This document shows, one piece after another, positions 60,678 through 64,000 of a DNA stretch of 64,000 bases. A program made the translations under genes and the position numbers. The stretch lies in assembly GCF_014898055.3 (NCBI RefSeq), contig NW_026555331.1, positions 96,246,684 through 96,310,683 on the forward strand. The letters run 5' to 3'. The stretch's first letter is position 1. The number at the start of each line of letters is the position of its first letter. The notes below the pieces were generated by a model, which was not told the origin of the DNA, did no database searches, and saw only the letters and a program-made list of their open reading frames with translations. The DNA is from Talpa occidentalis. Lineage: Eukaryota > Chordata > Mammalia > Eulipotyphla > Talpidae.

Positions 60678-60953
60678 TGGGCCTCCCCGGTGGCGCAGTG
60701 GTTGAGCGCCGGGTTGCGAAGCTGCCCGCAGCCTCTGCAGCGCCGGTTCGATCCCCGGCTGCTTCCCGGCCACCGGAGGAGGGTCCCACAGGCGCGCAGA
60801 CCTCTCCTGCCACCTGCTGCTCCCCTCAGCAGTGTACTTCGGTCCTTCTGCCTGCTCTGCTCCCTGCTCTGGTGAATCCTCTCACCCTCCTGCACTTCTG
60901 ACTGTACCTAGTGCTTGTATAAATAAATAAATAAATCTTAAAAAAAAAAAAAA
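60678..60953 (+). mobile_element. tRNA-derived SINE, sense, intergenic
   Basis: Full-length head, A box TGGCGCAGTGGTTGAGCG, B box GGTTCGATCCC. The body has the short form (CTGCTCTGGTGAATCC). Target duplication AACATTGTCAATTGC at 60663-60677 and 60954-60968. Young. Confidence 0.95.
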
Positions 60954-60968
60954 AACATTGTCAATTGC

Positions 60969-61540
60969 ATGACTACATATAACTCAGTTTTTCCTTTCTA
61001 GGAATTTGGATATTGATTTACTATAGGTATACATCACAAATTATCAACCATCATCCTCAATGAGAATTTACGTTTTTTTAATTACTATTTACAAACAATT
61101 TAGAAATATCCTTATATGTATATCTATATGCACTTTGAGAATTCTGCTTGATAACTTCTTAGTTTTGGAATTTAAGTATCAAAGGATATGTACAGTGAAA
61201 ATATTGAAGGATAACTGCCAAACTGCTCCGAAAAAATTGTACCAACAAAAACACCCACTACAGTATAAGATGCACCAAATACTAATAATCACTGTATAAC
61301 TTTTATCATTGTAATAGAATTCTGGGATGCTTTAAAAAAATATATATGGCACATATGTAAAATAACAGTATCAGAGAGAGAAGTAGAGTTAACTTCCCGA
61401 GTTCATAGAGAGTAAGTGGCCGAGCTAAAAGCAATACAGGACTGTATGATTCTCAAATATATACTTTCTTCCTCATCCAGTGAGTCCCCAGGTAGACTTA
61501 CCATCAAACATACATGGTGCTTTAAAAATTTTTCATTTGC
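60969..61540. other. Intergenic spacer between two SINEs
   Basis: About 570 bases, AT-rich, without a recognised element. Confidence 0.5.
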
Positions 61541-61826
61541 AGGGCCTCCCCGGTGGCGCAGCGGTTGAGCGCTGGGTTGCGAAGCTGCCCGCAGCCTCTG
61601 CAGCGCCGGTTCGATCCCCGGCTGCTCCCCGGCCACCGAGGGAGGGTCCCACATGGCGCGCAGACCTCTCCTGCCGCCCGCTGCTCCCCTCAGCAGTGTA
61701 CTTCGGTCCTTCTGCCTGCTCTGCTCCCCGCTCTGGTGAATTCTCTCACCCTCCCGCACTTCTGACTGTACCCAGTGCTTGTATAAATAAATAAATGTTT
61801 AAAAATAAATAAATTTAAAAAAAAAA
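61541..61826 (+). mobile_element. tRNA-derived SINE, sense, intergenic
   Basis: Close match to the 60.7-kb copy, with the same short body form (CCGCTCTGGTGAATTC). Tail of ATAAATAAATG and A-rich bases. Target duplication around TTTTCATTTGC at 61530-61540 and 61827-61837, with one T fewer in the right copy's T run. Confidence 0.94.
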
Positions 61827-61837
61827 TTTTCATTTGC

Positions 61838-63424
61838 TCCTCCATAGATGGATCTGTATTTAAGTTCCTTGTTGACTCAGGGGTTCAACTGCATCTGATA
61901 AGATATGGGAAAATACTCTAAATTTAACATTCCAAGAGGAGGAGACTGTCCTGAGCACCTATCAGAAACTTAATCTCCATTCCTTCTCTGTGCAGGCTCT
62001 TCATTTTAAATATGCAGGTAGCCACTTCACCTCATTAGCTAGTAATGAAAGAAAGGAAACTTCATTTTTGTCAGGGAGTGGAAGAAAGGATTAGGCTTTT
62101 CTAAGATCCAACCTCTTTCTAATGGACTAACCCATCTGTGCAGAGCCCTGCTGACCAGGGGAGGGAGCTTCAGTGTCTGGGGCTGAAAGGCCTGTCAGAT
62201 GTGTGCAAGCAGAGCCTGACTTGGGGAACAGGGTGAGGGCCGGGGGAATTTTCAGTTCAGGTGCCATTCCAGTGCCCCTACCTCACCACATGCCAGACAA
62301 GCAAGGCACAGCCCTCTGCATTTTCGACAGCCTGAGAGAAGGAAGAAATGTGATGCTTTTTGTTCATGTGGTAGTTGGCAGCTGGGCCCAGTTCTAATTT
62401 GATTTGGGAAATGAAATGTGACATGATTTCCATCGGTAGATCAGAGAACAGTCTGCACTGGCTACTAATACAATAATAAACTATTTCACTTCTTAATGCC
62501 TTCATTTACAGTAAAAATAAATTTGACTTTTCTGCCTTTATTATTTCCTACTTTTCAGAGGAAAAACTACTGAGGGTCCCAAGAGTATTTCACAGGAACA
62601 GAGGTGTAGTGCTATGTCCTGGCTCGTGACTGCCATCTTGAAGTATCTTGAGTGTTGCACGCAAAAGCCAAGATGTTACCTCCCCAAATCACACCCCAGA
62701 GGTGGTGCTGGGGAAACTGAATTACAGACACTTTTTATCTTTCTGAGTTGTGCTGAAATATCCTCCCACACCCAGCCTTTCTGTTTTCAAGAGGGACTGG
62801 TTAGAAGAGGGTAGCTAAGCAACCTGTACTTTGCGTGGGACCAGGAGCAAGGCTATGGCACAAGAGCTCGCCTCGGCACACCTTGACCATGCCTGATGCA
62901 TAGTCAGGCCGGTGTCTGGTAGTGGGTTCATTTATACAGGATGTTCAGCCAACCAGTGAGGCAAAGAAGATGTGCAAAGACTCCCCTTGATGCCAAAGTG
63001 CCAACCAAAAGGCACTCCCTCCCACATTGGAGGCAGAATATTTTGCCTAAGAATTAAGTGACTAGTAATTAATCTTAATCTGTGCATCTATGCATGTTCC
63101 ATCCAGAGACCCTTATTCTTAATTTTACACTCACCAGGACAACTCAGTTATAAATTATGTTTACCCTAGAGAAAAAAAAAATTACCTCCTACAGTGTTAG
63201 AAGTAGAACTTAGGAATTCTCTCATTTTACTCCCTCATTGTATAAATATTGAAAAGTCCAAAGAGAAACCAAACCTGCTCAACACAACATAACTAGTCAT
63301 CAACGAATGCCCCTGTATTGTGAAACAAGTCAAGTTCGTTTCTTTCAGTCTCAAAAATTACACTTTATTATCAAGGAGGGAGAATCACCTGCTTCCCGAT
63401 CTTTATTGAGCAGAGCAATCTTCC
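61838..63424. other. Intergenic sequence
   Basis: No gene seen. Somewhat GC-richer around 62140-62400 but without a CpG island or conserved frame. Confidence 0.45.
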
Positions 63425-63545
63425 TGAGGCTAGGCTTATCACAATGCAAATTCTGATTGAGTAGGTAGAAGCTGGGCCTGAGATTCTGCATTTTTAATAA
63501 GCTTTCATGTGGTGCCCACACTGCTGGCCTATGCTTTTGAGTCTA
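63425..63545 (-). mobile_element. MER5A-like hAT fragment
   Basis: 'atgcaaattctgattgagtaggtagaagctgggcctgagattctgcatttttaataagc' (about 63445-63502) is the MER5A middle. The strand assignment is uncertain. Confidence 0.55.
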
Positions 63546-64000
63546 AAGTAGGTAACGCCCCTACCTGGCGGTGGACCTGAACCTTCAGCAGACAGGTGTG
63601 CAATACTTTCCACCAAGAATAAAGTCTTTCCTGGTATGCTAATTCCCATTAGAAAATTCTTTTGCTATGCCTAAGATATAGGCAATTTCTTTGTGAGTGT
63701 TTCCTTCAGAGAAAAAAGTAGTAAAACGAAGAGGATGAATAATTTAAATGTCTTCATTTTGTGTAAATGCAAAAATGGTATTCCTGAGTGTCCTTGGCAG
63801 AAGAACCTTCTCATAATTAAAGTTCACATCTGTGTCTCCCACTCAATCTAAGCATGCTTTGCTTACTCTTATGTAATAATCAACATTGCAAAATTGCAAC
63901 TAGGCAACTAGCAAAACCTTCCCAGGAAATACGACTACTAGCTTTTGCTGATAACAAGTTTCCTTCTTTAGGCCACATTGTTCTCTCTTGCCTACACTCA
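63546..64000. other. Intergenic end of window
   Basis: No gene or repeat recognised. Confidence 0.5.

Noticed and set aside
1..64000. CRISPR arrays, operons or other prokaryotic systems
   Set aside because: The content is mammalian: spliced gene, SINE/LINE repeats and a CpG island. No regularly spaced repeats of CRISPR type were seen.

Overview
This 64-kb window is AT-rich mammalian nuclear DNA carrying one recognisable protein-coding gene: the aryl hydrocarbon receptor, AHR, complete on the + strand. Eleven coding exons run from the ATG at 9379 to the TAA at 44269. Every intron has a GT donor and an AG acceptor, every splice phase joins correctly, and the spliced frame encodes 827 residues. 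The human protein is 848 residues as I recall it.

The host looks like a laurasiatherian placental mammal. There are ancient mammalian repeats (L2, MIR, MER5A-like hAT, MLT1-like LTR), lineage-specific L1 3' ends, and at least eight copies of one tRNA-derived SINE ending in an A/TAAA-rich tail. I recognise no Alu, B1/B2, Can-SINE, ruminant BovA, equine ERE or vespertilionid VES element. The SINE could be the Rhin-1-like type of horseshoe and leaf-nosed bats, but I cannot confirm the species by eye.

Layout. 1-8500 is upstream intergenic DNA: an L1 3' end with a clean target-site duplication, old L2/MER5 pieces, and an inverted L1 3' end just before the promoter. 8550-9560 is a CpG island with clustered CRE/E-box/ATF-like sites, tandem GC boxes and no recognised TATA box, followed by the 5' UTR and exon 1. 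9444-32950 holds the two large introns (10.3 and 13.1 kb) around exon 2, which encodes the basic helix-loop-helix. 32951-40595 holds exons 3-9 (PAS-A, linker, PAS-B), 42248-43436 is the large transactivation-domain exon 10, and 44132 onwards is the last coding exon plus a 3' UTR probably ending near 46.06 kb. From about 46.4 kb to the end is gene-poor intergenic DNA with repeats only.

The single gene encodes a ligand-activated bHLH-PAS transcription factor, with DNA binding and dimerisation from exons 2-6, ligand, HSP90 and XAP2 binding from exons 7-10, and transactivation from exons 10-11. I found no previously undescribed biological system. The observations most worth checking are: alanine at the ligand-affinity switch (human Val381); an inverted pair of near-identical SINEs in intron 2; a CRE/ATF-C/EBP-like/E-box promoter cluster; an open in-frame 5' leader; a tandem 3' splice site at exon 11; and an indel separating two SINE subfamilies.
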